Shown here one piece after another: positions 42,801-51,995 of a stretch of DNA of 64,000 bases. The stretch spans positions 620,001-684,000 of the forward strand of contig NZ_RJKE01000001.1 of assembly GCF_003751225.1 (NCBI RefSeq), given 5' to 3'. This DNA comes from Actinocorallia herbida (GTDB lineage: Bacteria; Actinomycetota; Actinomycetes; Streptosporangiales; Streptosporangiaceae). The notes beneath the pieces were generated by a model. That model searched no databases. It saw only the letters and a program-made list of their open reading frames with translations, and was not told the DNA's origin. The position numbers were made by a program, and so were the translations under genes. Position 1 is the stretch's first letter. Every line of letters starts with the position of its first letter.

Positions 42801-44119
42801 GCGCCCTCCCCGGAGACCTGGATCGGCGTGCTGGGGTCGTCGTGGTCCTGCCGGGTCGTCTGCGCCTCGGCGGGCGGGACGATCTGGTCGGGGGAGACCC
42901 ACCCGGCCTTGTCCAGCGCGCGCAGGAACGCCGTGACCATCTCGGGGTCGAAATCGACGCCGCTACACCGCTCCAATTCCGCGACCCCGTCGGCGAGGGA
43001 CTTGGCGGGCCGGTAGGACCGGGTGGACGTCATCGCGTCGAAGGCGTCGGCGACCCCGATGATGCGGGCGAACTCGGGGATCTCGTCCCCGGCCAGGCCG
43101 TTCGGGTAGCCGCGCCCGTTGAGCTTCTCGTGGTGGTGCATGATCCCCGCCAGGGCCTCGTCGAGGAAGCCGATCTCGCTGATGATCTCCAGCCCGCGCA
43201 TCGGGTGGAGCTGAATGGCGGCGAACTCCTCTTCGCTCAGCGGCCCCTCCTTCTGGAGGACCTTCGTCGGCACGCCGAGCTTGCCGACGTCGTGCAGCAT
43301 CCCGGCGAACCTGATCGCGTCGACCCTGGCCCGGCTCATCCCGATCTCCTCGGCGATCATCACCGAGCCGCGCGACACCCGCTCGCTGTGGCCGCGGGTG
43401 TAGTAGTCCTTGGTCTCCACCGCCTGGCACAGCGTGGCGAGGGTCGCCTCGTGCGCGCGCTGCTGGGCGAGGGCCTGCGCGAACGCCCACCGCGCGACCA
43501 GCAGCGGCAGCAGCACCAGCACCGCGGCGAACGCCCCGATCGTGGTGTAGAGCTCGGCGATGAGCAGCCCGAACGAGCCGTATCCGAGCAGGCCGGGCGC
43601 GAGCAGCCGGGTCTCGGCGCGCAGCTCCCGGACGGTCGCGGACTTGGTGAGCAGCAGGATGCCCCACACCAGCGTCAGGTTGCAGGTGACGTAGACGAGC
43701 AGCGAGACGGCGAACGGCAGGATCTGGTCGGCGGTCTCGGTGTCCGGGCCCGGGCTGAGCGCGTCGAAGACGAACCCGGCGACGAATCCGCACAGCGCGA
43801 ACTGCGCGCCGTTGTAGACCCGCTTGACGAGCGCGGCCCGCTGCCACGTGAACAGCGCGCAGGCGCCGACCAGCCCCGCGCCGGCCGGGCCGAGCAGCAC
43901 GACCGAGGCGAGGCAGGCGGAGAAACTGAGGGAGACCCGTGCCCGCTCCAGACTGAGCAGTGCGGGCACGGAGTCGCAGATCAGGAAGAGGACCGCCATC
44001 GCCGCCAGCGTCGTCCATCGGACGTCGGTGTAGGACGCGGTGGCCACGAGGGTCGCGGCGAGCGCGACCACGGTGCCCACGTACGTCCAGGCAGCGAGGG
44101 GAAGACCTGCGACCGGCAA
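42794..44119 (-). CDS. Membrane protein with HD-GYP domain
   Basis: 441 residues from TTG 44119 (GGAGG 5 bases upstream). N-terminal membrane region of about seven helices, linker with LARWAFAQALAQQRAH, then HD-GYP: GHSERVSRGSVMIAEEIG, MLHDVGKLGVP, MHHHEKLNGRGYPNGL and DAFDAMTSTRSYR. All metal and GYP residues expected for cyclic-di-GMP phosphodiesterases are present. It follows a 28-codon ORF by 40 bases. Confidence 0.88.
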   Translation of the reverse strand: MPVAGLPLAAWTYVGTVVALAATLVATASYTDVRWTTLAAMAVLFLICDSVPALLSLERARVSLSFSACLASVVLLGPAGAGLVGACALFTWQRAALVKRVYNGAQFALCGFVAGFVFDALSPGPDTETADQILPFAVSLLVYVTCNLTLVWGILLLTKSATVRELRAETRLLAPGLLGYGSFGLLIAELYTTIGAFAAVLVLLPLLVARWAFAQALAQQRAHEATLATLCQAVETKDYYTRGHSERVSRGSVMIAEEIGMSRARVDAIRFAGMLHDVGKLGVPTKVLQKEGPLSEEEFAAIQLHPMRGLEIISEIGFLDEALAGIMHHHEKLNGRGYPNGLAGDEIPEFARIIGVADAFDAMTSTRSYRPAKSLADGVAELERCSGVDFDPEMVTAFLRALDKAGWVSPDQIVPPAEAQTTRQDHDDPSTPIQVSGEGAW

Positions 44120-44159
44120 TGCCGCCTCCGGTGTGACGAGGTGACCGACGCCGCCGGGG

Positions 44160-44246
44160 TCAGACCCAGGAAACGCCCGCGGGATCGGTCAGCAGCACCA
44201 TCGCGGACGCCGCTGTAGTGACGGCGACCATCAAGTACCTGAGCAT
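44160..44246 (-). CDS. 28-residue hydrophobic peptide upstream of the HD-GYP operon
   Basis: ATG 44246, TGA at 44162-44160. Sequence is one short hydrophobic segment, MLRYLMVAVTTAASAMVLL, and ends DPAGVSWV. A strong Shine-Dalgarno, GGGGGGAG, sits 9 bases before the ATG, and the HD-GYP gene starts 40 bases after the stop. It could be a regulatory leader peptide or a tiny membrane protein. Not recognised. Confidence 0.55.
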   Translation of the reverse strand: MLRYLMVAVTTAASAMVLLTDPAGVSWV

Positions 44247-44250
44247 GGCG

Positions 44251-44294
44251 ATGTACTCCCCCCGAAGTGAATCCGGGGAGTCTTCCCCGGATTC
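44251..44294 (-). promoter_or_regulatory. Hairpin that can compete with an SD-sequestering pairing
   Basis: Reverse strand: GAATCCGGGGA (complement of 44284-44294) pairs with TCCCCGGATTC (complement of 44269-44279) in an 11-bp stem with a 4-base loop. The 3' arm contains ACTCCCC, which can instead pair with GGGGAGT of the Shine-Dalgarno of the 28-codon ORF. The two pairings are mutually exclusive, as in an attenuator or RNA switch. Ligand and effect unknown. Confidence 0.45.
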
Positions 44295-44434
44295 CGTCCT
44301 TGCTCCCGGCCACTGGCCAATGACAAGACTAGCCAACCCGGTGATCGTCCTACAGGAACAAAGGAAATCGAGAGCAAAGCGTGAACTCTGCGTCACTCTG
44401 TGTTCGTGGTATGGGCGGGCCGGGTGTGACGGGC

Positions 44435-45349
44435 TCAGTGCGAGCGCGCCCACTCCACGGTGGCCTCCAGGCCGTCCGCCAGCGCCGTCGTGGGGCGCCA
44501 GCCGAGCTCCTCGCGGGCCGGAGCCGGGTCGAGGGCCATCGCGGGCAGGTCGCCCAGCCTGAAGGGCGCGGAGCCCGGGGCGTCGGGCGCGCCCGCCGCC
44601 CGCGCGACGAGCGTGTGCAGCGCACGGTCCGACGTCTGAACACCTGTGCCGATGTTGAAGCGTCCGGAAGGGCCGCCGGCCAGGGCGCGGGCGTAGGCGT
44701 CGACGACGTCGAGCACGTACACGTAGTCGCGGGTGTGGCTCCCGTCGCCGAACACGATGGTCGGCTCGCCCTTGAGCAGCGCCGCGGTGAAGATGGAGAT
44801 GACGCCCGCCTCGCCCTCCGGGGTCTGGCGCGGCCCGTACACGTTGGCGAGGGTCAGCGTCGTGAAGTCCAGGCCGTGCAGGTCGCGGTAGGCCTGCATA
44901 TAGGTCTCGCCCGTCGTCTTGGAGGCCGCGTAGGGGGAGCGTGGGCGCAGCGGGGCGTCCGGCCCGACGGGCAGGGAGTCCGGGACGCCGTACACGGCGC
45001 AGGAAGAGGTGAAGACCGTCTTGCGGGAACCCGCCGTGCGGGCCGCCTCCAGCACGTTGATGGTGCCGAGCACGTTCGTGCGGGCGTCCAGCAGCGGATC
45101 GGACACGCTCACCCGGACGCTCACCTGCGCGGCGAGATGGCAGATGGCCTCGGGTTCGGTCTTGACGGCCAGGGCGGTGAACGCCGGATCGGCGACGTCG
45201 ACCTCGTGCAGTTCGACGGAGTCGGCGAGGTTCGCACGGTGCCCCGACACCAGGGTGTCGACCGCCACGACCTCATGCCCGTCGCCGAGCAGACGATCGA
45301 CGAGATGAGATCCGATGAACCCGGCGGCGCCGGTGACGAGGATGCGCAC
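44435..45349 (-). CDS. NAD-dependent sugar epimerase/dehydratase (GalE-like)
   Basis: 304 residues. ILVTGAAGFIGSHLVD (Rossmann), the VDTLVSGHRANL nucleotide-binding Asp, TSSCAVYG and SPYAASK (YxxxK). An extended SDR, probably UDP-glucose/galactose 4-epimerase-like. TAGGGT (45361-45356) gives +1 exactly at GTG 45349, so it is likely leaderless. Nothing else of sugar metabolism is adjacent. The true substrate could be a different NDP-sugar. Confidence 0.85.
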   Translation of the reverse strand: MRILVTGAAGFIGSHLVDRLLGDGHEVVAVDTLVSGHRANLADSVELHEVDVADPAFTALAVKTEPEAICHLAAQVSVRVSVSDPLLDARTNVLGTINVLEAARTAGSRKTVFTSSCAVYGVPDSLPVGPDAPLRPRSPYAASKTTGETYMQAYRDLHGLDFTTLTLANVYGPRQTPEGEAGVISIFTAALLKGEPTIVFGDGSHTRDYVYVLDVVDAYARALAGGPSGRFNIGTGVQTSDRALHTLVARAAGAPDAPGSAPFRLGDLPAMALDPAPAREELGWRPTTALADGLEATVEWARSH

Positions 45350-45417
45350 CGATTCACCCTACCCCGCGACGGGCAGGCGACCCCTGCTCCGCGCGCCGGG
45401 CGCGCCCTGGGCGGGGA

Positions 45418-45680
45418 CTAGCCTTCTTCGCCCGCCAAGACGCTCTCGATGCGGCCCAGCACCTTGGCCTTGAGGTCGGTGGGCACCGGATCGCAGCCGC
45501 AGGACTTGCTCACCAGCTTCTTCACCACCTCTTCGAGGCCGTACTCGCGCAGGCACGGCCCGCACTCGTCGAGGTGCTCGGTCACCTCGGCGCAGCTCGC
45601 GTCGGCCAGCTCGCCGTCGATGTAGGTGTAGACCTTCGCGAGCACCTCGCTACATGGCGTCGCGTGCTCGTTGCCGCAGC

Positions 45681-45684
<4 letters not shown>
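45418..45684 (-). CDS. rsrA: Anti-sigma factor RsrA (zinc, redox-sensing)
   Basis: 88 residues. The ZAS motif HxxxCxxC (HLDECGPCL) with additional Cys (CSEV near the start and CGCDP later) coordinates zinc and switches on oxidation, releasing the sigma factor. The ATG overlaps the sigma stop as ATGA, so the two are translated together. This partners SigR and shuts it off under reducing conditions. Confidence 0.92.
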
Positions 45685-46388
<704 letters not shown>

Positions 46389-46420
46389 GCCATCCCCCTC
46401 CTCGATGTACGTGTTGGGGC

Positions 46421-46446
46421 AACATCGGAGGGGGGCCGGGCATTCC
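46421..46446 (-). promoter_or_regulatory. SigR autoregulatory promoter (GGAAT-N18-GTT)
   Basis: Reverse strand GGAAT (46446-46442), an 18-base spacer, GTT (46423-46421). This is exactly the consensus described for SigR/SigH promoters, in front of sigR itself, so the sigma can amplify its own expression. Confidence 0.8.
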
Positions 46447-46500
46447 CGGCGCGGTCGCGCGGGGCCCCGCGGAGGTGTCGCGGCGGTGATGATCAGGCGA

Positions 46501-46535
46501 CAAAGTAATCCCTTCTCTTACGGAGGGTTACTTTG
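46501..46535. promoter_or_regulatory. Inverted repeat between divergent sigR and methyltransferase genes
   Basis: CAAAGTAA (46501-46508) and TTACTTTG (46528-46535) are perfect complements; CCCT/AGGG inside extend it with one bulge. It could be an operator or a hairpin in the methyltransferase leader. No regulator was identified. Confidence 0.45.
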
Positions 46536-46587
46536 GTGGCTGGAGGGGGGAAGATGTAGCGGCACGCTTTTCTAAGGAGTTCCCGCC

Positions 46588-47337
46588 TTGCTGCCGCTCC
46601 CGGGCAGGCCACACACGCTGCGCTCGCCCGCCGACGATCCCCACGTCGGCTACTGGAAGTTCTACCGGGCCGTCGCGCACGCCCAGCTGGCACGCTGGCT
46701 GCCACGGCACAGTTCGGTGATCCTCGACGTCTCCGGCGGGGTGAGCCGGTCCGCCGAGCAGGCCGCCGCGGCCGGGCACCATGTGCTCGAGGTCGTCGCG
46801 CGGCCCTCGGGGCCGGCCGCCCATCAGCGGGTCGTCGCCGACCCGTTCGCGCTCGACTTCCTCGTCGACGGCGGCATGGACGCCGTCATCGCCGAGGACG
46901 GGGTGCTGTCCCGCAGCCTCGCCACCGAGCAGACCGTCCACGAGATCGCCCGGGTCCTGCGGCCCGGCGGCCGCGTCCTGCTGTGCGTCGACTCCCTGAC
47001 GCTCGGCCTCGCCGTGCTCGCCGAACAGAACCTGTGGCCCCACCTGTCCGACGTGACCCAGGCCGAGGTCGTCCTCGTGCCCTGGCCCGACGGGACGATC
47101 ACCCGCTGCTTCTGGTCCGACCAGCTCCGCGAGTTCCTCGCCGACGCCGGGCTGGAGGTCGAGTGGATCCGCCCCCGCACCGTCGTCTCCCCCTCCACCG
47201 CGGAACACGTCCTCACCAAGGACCCCGACGCCCTGAACCGCCTCGTCCGCACCGAGCTCCAGACCCCCTACGACACCCGCGTCGAAGACGAATCCGTCGG
47301 CATCCACCTCCTGGCGAGTGCGATCAAGACCTTCTGA
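46588..47337 (+). CDS. Class I SAM-dependent methyltransferase
   Basis: 249 residues from TTG 46588 (AAGGAG 8 bases upstream). SAM site around ILDVSGGVSRSAEQAAAAG, where the usual GxGxG is changed to SGGVS, then ARVLRPGGRVLLCVDS. Relatives act on small molecules or tRNA/lipids; the altered glycine motif makes the activity unsure. It lies divergent from sigR with an inverted repeat between. Confidence 0.75.
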   Translation: MLPLPGRPHTLRSPADDPHVGYWKFYRAVAHAQLARWLPRHSSVILDVSGGVSRSAEQAAAAGHHVLEVVARPSGPAAHQRVVADPFALDFLVDGGMDAVIAEDGVLSRSLATEQTVHEIARVLRPGGRVLLCVDSLTLGLAVLAEQNLWPHLSDVTQAEVVLVPWPDGTITRCFWSDQLREFLADAGLEVEWIRPRTVVSPSTAEHVLTKDPDALNRLVRTELQTPYDTRVEDESVGIHLLASAIKTF

Positions 47338-47426
47338 TCTCCGGTCCCAGCGCGTCTCGGGGACCGGGGGAGGGGCGCTCGGTAGGTTCGGGAGGTCAGC
47401 GGGGTGCGGGCCTGAAGGGGGCTGCT

Positions 47427-47639
47427 GTGGGTGAGGTACGGGCGGAGATCGTGTCGAATGTGTGGAAAGTGCTGGTCGCCGCCGGGGATCAGGTCGCGGA
47501 GGGGGACGCGCTGGTGATCCTCGAGTCGATGAAGATGGAGATCCCGGTGCTGGCGGAGGGGCCCGGGGTCGTGGCGAGCCTCGACGTCGCCGAGGGGGAC
47601 GTCATCCAGGAGGGCGACCTCATCGCCGTCATCGCCTAG
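47427..47639 (+). CDS. Biotin/lipoyl-type carrier protein
   Basis: 70 residues from GTG 47427 with GAAGGGG 6 bases upstream. A single biotinyl/lipoyl domain with [20 protein letters not shown]: the Lys of SMKM is the biotin attachment site. It is the short carrier form often found next to the SigR/SigH locus in actinomycetes. No carboxylase subunit is nearby, so its acyl-CoA carboxylase partner must lie elsewhere. It sits just upstream of the biotin genes. Confidence 0.88.
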   Translation: MGEVRAEIVSNVWKVLVAAGDQVAEGDALVILESMKMEIPVLAEGPGVVASLDVAEGDVIQEGDLIAVIA

Positions 47640-47656
47640 CGGATAGGTTCTCGGCC

Positions 47657-47869
47657 ATGGAGAATCGGGCCGTGGAAGATCGGGTCATCGACGTGTTCTG
47701 CGCGCACTGCGGTACGGAGTCCGGCGGCGATCACGCGGCCTGCCGGACCGCCCTCCGGATGGAGCCGCCCCGCTACTGCACCGCGTGCCGCCGCCGGATG
47801 GTCGTCCAGGTGACCCCGCTCGGCTGGCGCGCCACCTGCTCCCAGCACGGCGCCCTGACCTCCCCCTGA
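47657..47869 (+). CDS. bsaP: Biotin synthase auxiliary protein BsaP
   Basis: 70 residues. Cys-rich: [17 protein letters not shown] and [26 protein letters not shown], the block found in BsaP, a small iron-sulfur protein reported to support the BioB reaction in actinobacteria. TAGGTT (47644-47649) gives +1 one base before ATG 47657, so the mRNA is nearly leaderless. It lies upstream of bioD-bioB, but an intrinsic terminator separates them. Confidence 0.8.
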   Translation: MENRAVEDRVIDVFCAHCGTESGGDHAACRTALRMEPPRYCTACRRRMVVQVTPLGWRATCSQHGALTSP

Positions 47870-47873
47870 GAAC

Positions 47874-47891
47874 AAAGGCGCCCGCCTTTTT
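47874..47891 (+). terminator. Canonical terminator between bsaP and bioD
   Basis: AAAGGC (47874-47879), loop GCCC, GCCTTT (47884-47889) then TT. A T-tracted hairpin, uncommon in this GC-rich genome. Confidence 0.75.
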
Positions 47892-47945
47892 CTGTGGGAT
47901 TCCGCGAGCGGGCGGGCCGAGGGGGCGGCGCTAGGGTCGGGTGTC

Positions 47946-48668
47946 GTGAGTGTGCTCGTGGTCACCGGTACTGACACCGGTGTGGGGAAGACCGTTGTGA
48001 CGGCGGCGCTGGCGGCGCTCGCGGCGGCGCGGGGAGCGAAGGTCGCCGTGGTCAAACCCGCGCAGACCGGTGTCGCCCCGGACGAACCAGGTGATCTTTT
48101 CGAGGTGGGCCGGCTCGCCGGGATCACCGATCTGCACGAGGGGGCGCGGTTCCCCGATCCGCTGTCGCCGGCCGCCGCCGCACGGGCGAGCGGGCTGCCG
48201 CCCGCGCAGCTGCCGCAGGCCGTGCCGCTGATCCGCGATCTCGCGGGATCCCGGGACCTCGTCCTGGTCGAGGGCGCCGGCGGCCTGCTCGTCAGGTTCG
48301 ACGAAGAGGGCAACACGATCGCGGATCTGGCGCGCTGGCTCGGCGCGCCCGTCGTCGTCACGGTGCGGCCCGACCTCGGCACCCTGAACCACACCGCGCT
48401 CACCCTTGAGGCGCTGGCGCACCGCGGGGTCCAGCTCGCCGGGCTCGTCGTCGGATCGTGGCCGGACGAGCCCGACCTGGCGATGCGCAGCAACCTGCGC
48501 GACCTGGAGACGCTCGCCGCCCGCCCGCTCGGCGGAGTCCTGCCCGCCGGGGCCGGCCGGATGGACGCCCCCGAGTTCCTGCTCGCCGCCAGAACCGGGC
48601 TCTCCCCGGTGTTCGGCGGGATTTTCGACGCTGGTACGTTCCGTCAGACTCAAGCGAGAGGCGCATAG
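47946..48668 (+). CDS. bioD: Dethiobiotin synthetase
   Basis: 240 residues. P-loop [11 protein letters not shown], catalytic Lys near VVKPAQTGV, the [13 protein letters not shown] segment and [16 protein letters not shown]. It closes the ureido ring of biotin using ATP and CO2. TAGGGT (47932-47937) gives +1 two bases before GTG 47946. Its stop is 1 base from the bioB start, so the two form an operon. Confidence 0.93.
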   Translation: MSVLVVTGTDTGVGKTVVTAALAALAAARGAKVAVVKPAQTGVAPDEPGDLFEVGRLAGITDLHEGARFPDPLSPAAAARASGLPPAQLPQAVPLIRDLAGSRDLVLVEGAGGLLVRFDEEGNTIADLARWLGAPVVVTVRPDLGTLNHTALTLEALAHRGVQLAGLVVGSWPDEPDLAMRSNLRDLETLAARPLGGVLPAGAGRMDAPEFLLAARTGLSPVFGGIFDAGTFRQTQARGA

Positions 48669-48669
48669 C

Positions 48670-49665
48670 GTGACTGACATCCTTGCGATAGCCAGGCAGC
48701 AGGTGCTCGAAGAGGGCAGGGGCCTGGACGCCGCGCAGGCTCTTGAATGCCTGTCCCTCCCCGACGAACGGCTTGAGGAGCTGCTCGGCCTCGCCCACGA
48801 GGTGCGGATGCGGCACTGCGGGCCGGAGGTCGAGGTCGAGGGCATCGTCTCGGTCAAGACCGGCGGCTGCCCCGAGGACTGCCACTTCTGCTCGCAGTCC
48901 GGCCAGTTCTCCTCCCCGGTGCGGGCCGCGTGGCTGGACATCCCGTCGCTCGTCGAGGCGGCCAGGGAGACGGCCAAGACCGGCGCGACGGAGTTCTGCA
49001 TCGTCGCCGCGGTCCGCGGCCCGGACAAGCGGCTGATGGACCAGGTCAAGCAGGGTGTCGAGGCGATCAACGCGGCGGTCGACATCCAGATCGCCTGCTC
49101 GCTCGGCATGCTCACCCAGGAGCAGGTCGACGACCTGGCGTCCTGGGGGATCCACCGCTACAACCACAACCTGGAGACGGCCCGTTCCCACTTCCCCAAC
49201 GTGGTCACCACCCACACCTGGGAAGAGCGCTGGGACACCCTCCAGATGGTGCGCGACGCCGGGATGGAGGTGTGCTGCGGCGGCCTCATCGGCATGGGCG
49301 AGACGCTGGAGCAGCGCGCCGAGTTCGCCGCGCAGCTCGCCGAGCTGGACCCGCACGAGGTCCCCCTGAACTTCCTCAACCCCCGCCCCGGCACCCCCTT
49401 CGAGAGCTTCCCCCTGGTCGAGGGCCCCGAGGCCCTGAAGACCATCGCCACGTTCCGCCTCGTGCTCCCCCGCACGATCCTCCGCTACGCCGGCGGCCGC
49501 GAGCTCACCCTCGGCGACCTCGGCACCAAGGACGGCCTCCTCGGCGGCATCAACGCCATGATCGTCGGCAACTACCTGACGACCCTCGGCCGCACCGCCA
49601 CCAAGGACCTGGACCTCCTCACGGAACTCCAGATGCCGATCAAGGCCCTGTCGCAAACGCTCTGA
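48670..49665 (+). CDS. bioB: Biotin synthase (radical SAM)
   Basis: 331 residues from GTG 48670. Radical-SAM Cys triad in [13 protein letters not shown] (CxxxCxxC), then [38 protein letters not shown] and [12 protein letters not shown]. It inserts sulfur into dethiobiotin. The partner genes bioD and bsaP lie directly upstream. A perfect GC hairpin follows at 49850. Confidence 0.95.
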   Translation: MTDILAIARQQVLEEGRGLDAAQALECLSLPDERLEELLGLAHEVRMRHCGPEVEVEGIVSVKTGGCPEDCHFCSQSGQFSSPVRAAWLDIPSLVEAARETAKTGATEFCIVAAVRGPDKRLMDQVKQGVEAINAAVDIQIACSLGMLTQEQVDDLASWGIHRYNHNLETARSHFPNVVTTHTWEERWDTLQMVRDAGMEVCCGGLIGMGETLEQRAEFAAQLAELDPHEVPLNFLNPRPGTPFESFPLVEGPEALKTIATFRLVLPRTILRYAGGRELTLGDLGTKDGLLGGINAMIVGNYLTTLGRTATKDLDLLTELQMPIKALSQTL

Positions 49666-49849
49666 TCCTCGGGAGCTCGGCCGAGATCCGTATCGGCGGA
49701 ACCCGGGCAGCGCCCAAGAGAGACCGCATCGGGCAATTCGCACGCCGCAGGCCCCCTGGGGCCGAGGACCGGTGATCGGGCACCCCTGGGCCGCCCCGTA
49801 GGCCCCTAGGGCCGCAGGGGCAGTCCAGGGATTTCAAGCGCCCGATCAC

Positions 49850-49868
49850 GCCGCGCCGGAGGCGCGGC
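49850..49868. terminator. Bidirectional hairpin between bioB and dasR
   Basis: GCCGCGCC (49850-49857), loop GGA, GGCGCGGC (49861-49868). It separates convergent bioB and the GntR gene; the rest of 49666-49932 shows only GC-rich short repeats around CCCTGGGG-like tracts. Confidence 0.75.
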
Positions 49869-49932
49869 AATGCAAAACCAGCGCCTGCGACGAGTGTCCT
49901 TTTCCCCGGAATCCTGGGCTGTCCCGAGCGAT

Positions 49933-50730
49933 CTAATTGCCGGGTCGTCGCAGGCGCGTGACGAACTTGTAGCGGTCGCCGCGGTAGAAGGACTGGGCCC
50001 ATTCGACGGGTTCGCCGGTGGTGTCGAAGGACTGGCGGGAGATCAGCATGAGGGGGAGGCCCACGTCGACGCCGAGGATCTGGGCGTCGTAGGGGGTGGC
50101 CAGGACCGTCTCTATGGTCTCCTCGGCCTCGGCGAGGTGGACGTCGTAGGCGGCGGCGAGGGTCTCGTACAGCGACAGGTTCCGGGACAGTTCCTTGCGG
50201 AGGCCGGGAAAGCGCCGTGCGGGCAGGTGGGTGTAGTCGATCGACATCGGGTCGCCGTCGGCGAGGCGGAGCCGGTGGATGCGCAGGACCCGGCCGCCGG
50301 GGCGGATGCCGAGGAGCGTCGCGAGCCGTTCGTCGGCGGTCAGGTAGGCCACGTCGAGCATCCGGGTCTCCGGGAGGAGGCCGTGGTGCCGCATGTCCTC
50401 GGTGTAGCCGACGAGCTGGAGCTGGTGCGGGACCTTCGGCTTGGCCACGAAGGTGCCCTTGCCCTGGATCCGCTGGAGCCGTCCCTCGACGACGAGCTCG
50501 GCGAGCGCCTGGCGCACGGTCGTACGGGAGGTGCCGTACCGCTCGGCGAGGGTCCGCTCGGGCGGGAGCGGGCTGCCGGCCGGCAGTGAGGTGATCAGCT
50601 CGACGAGCAGTTCCTTCAGCCGGTAGTACTTGGGCACGCGGGGCGAGCTCGCGAGGGGGTTCCCGGGCATCTGCGGCCTGCCGGGAGGGGACGCGAGCCC
50701 GAAGTCGCCCAGTGCGTGTTCGGCTGTCAA
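49933..50730 (-). CDS. dasR: GntR/HutC regulator DasR
   Basis: 265 residues. N-terminal winged helix ([47 protein letters not shown]), then the UTRA effector domain with [31 protein letters not shown] and [15 protein letters not shown]. The sequence closely follows the DasR pattern, the regulator of chitin/GlcNAc uptake that responds to glucosamine-6-phosphate. It starts at TTG 50730 after AAGGAG. No chitin genes are in this window. Confidence 0.88.
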   Translation of the reverse strand: MTAEHALGDFGLASPPGRPQMPGNPLASSPRVPKYYRLKELLVELITSLPAGSPLPPERTLAERYGTSRTTVRQALAELVVEGRLQRIQGKGTFVAKPKVPHQLQLVGYTEDMRHHGLLPETRMLDVAYLTADERLATLLGIRPGGRVLRIHRLRLADGDPMSIDYTHLPARRFPGLRKELSRNLSLYETLAAAYDVHLAEAEETIETVLATPYDAQILGVDVGLPLMLISRQSFDTTGEPVEWAQSFYRGDRYKFVTRLRRPGN

Positions 50731-50778
50731 CGAAGCTCCTTGTTCACCGCCGGTTTGGCTCGATGTTACGCGAGCAGG

Positions 50779-51954
50779 TTACGGGGCCACAGTGCGGGCG
50801 ACCGCCGCGAGTGCCTGGTCGAGGCGTGTGAGTTCCGCCTCGCCGAGACTCGCCCGCGCCGTGATTCTCAGGCACGCGCGTCCTTCGGGCACCGAGGGTG
50901 GCCGGAAACAGCCAACCCGCAATCCGTGCTCGAGGCAGATCTCCGCAGCACGAAGGGCCTTTTGGGGCTGTCCGAGAAAGACCGGGACGACCGCGGCGTC
51001 CGGAATCCTGGTCTCCAGCCCGTGCGCTTCGGCGATCTTCACGACCCGCCGCGCGACGGCCCTGGCCCGTCCCGGCAGCTCGGGTGAGTTCTCGATCACA
51101 TCGAGGGCGGCGAGGGCGGAGCCGAGCGCCGCGGGGTTCAGCCCGGTGTCGAAGATCATGCTGCGCGCGGTGTCGATGAGCGTCTCGCGGACCTCGGGGG
51201 CGCCGAGGACGGCCCCGCCCTGGGAGGCCAGGGACTTCGACAGGGTGAGGGTGAGGACCACGTCCGGTTCGCCCGCGATGCCCGCGGCCCAGGAGGCCCC
51301 GCGCCCGTGCTCCCCGACGACGCCCAGGGCGTGCGCCTCGTCCACGACGAGCAGCGCCCCGTGCGCCCGGACGGCCCGGTGCAGCTCCGCGAGCGGCGCG
51401 ACGTCCCCGTCCACGGAGAACACCGCGTCGGTGACGACGACCGCGGTCTCCTCCTCCCGTTCGGCGAGCGCCCTCTTCACCGCGGCGACGTCCCGGTGCG
51501 GGACGATCTTCACCCGGGCGCGGGACAGCCGGCAGGCGTCGACGATCGAGGCGTGGTTGACCTGGTCGGAGATCACCAGGGCGCCGGCGCCGGACAGCGC
51601 GGTCACCGCCCCGAGGTTGGCGAGGTAGCCGGAGGAGAAGGTCAGCCCGGAGGGGGCGCCGCAGAAGGCGGCGAGCCTGCTGTCGAGTTCGTCGTGCAGC
51701 CGGGTCGTGCCGGTGACCAGCCGGGAGCCGGTCGATCCGGTGCCGTAGCCGTGCAGCGCGCGGACCGCCCCGTCGATGAGGCGCGGGTCCCGGGAGAGGC
51801 CCAGGTAGTCGTTGGAGGCGAGGTCGACGAGCCCGTCGAAGTCGCCGGTACGGGGCCGCAGATGGCGGCGCAGGCCGGCGGCGTCGCGCCGCGCGGTCGC
51901 CTCGGTCAGCCGGAGAAGGGGGCCGGGACGGTCTGTGCGGTCGGTCGCGCTCAC
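50779..51954 (-). CDS. bioF: 8-amino-7-oxononanoate synthase (PLP)
   Basis: 391 residues. GYGTGSTGSRLVTGTTRLHDELD, ISDQVNHASIVDACRLS, VDEAHALGVVGEHGRG and the PLP Lys in TLSKSLASQGGAVLG. It condenses pimeloyl thioester and alanine, the first committed biotin step. It runs opposite to bioD-bioB, with dasR next to it, so the two biotin pieces are convergent around dasR. No bioA is seen here. Confidence 0.93.
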   Translation of the reverse strand: MSATDRTDRPGPLLRLTEATARRDAAGLRRHLRPRTGDFDGLVDLASNDYLGLSRDPRLIDGAVRALHGYGTGSTGSRLVTGTTRLHDELDSRLAAFCGAPSGLTFSSGYLANLGAVTALSGAGALVISDQVNHASIVDACRLSRARVKIVPHRDVAAVKRALAEREEETAVVVTDAVFSVDGDVAPLAELHRAVRAHGALLVVDEAHALGVVGEHGRGASWAAGIAGEPDVVLTLTLSKSLASQGGAVLGAPEVRETLIDTARSMIFDTGLNPAALGSALAALDVIENSPELPGRARAVARRVVKIAEAHGLETRIPDAAVVPVFLGQPQKALRAAEICLEHGLRVGCFRPPSVPEGRACLRITARASLGEAELTRLDQALAAVARTVAP

Positions 51955-51995
51955 CTGCCCATCCTCGCAGGAGGCCGGGCTGGAATGATGGGCAG

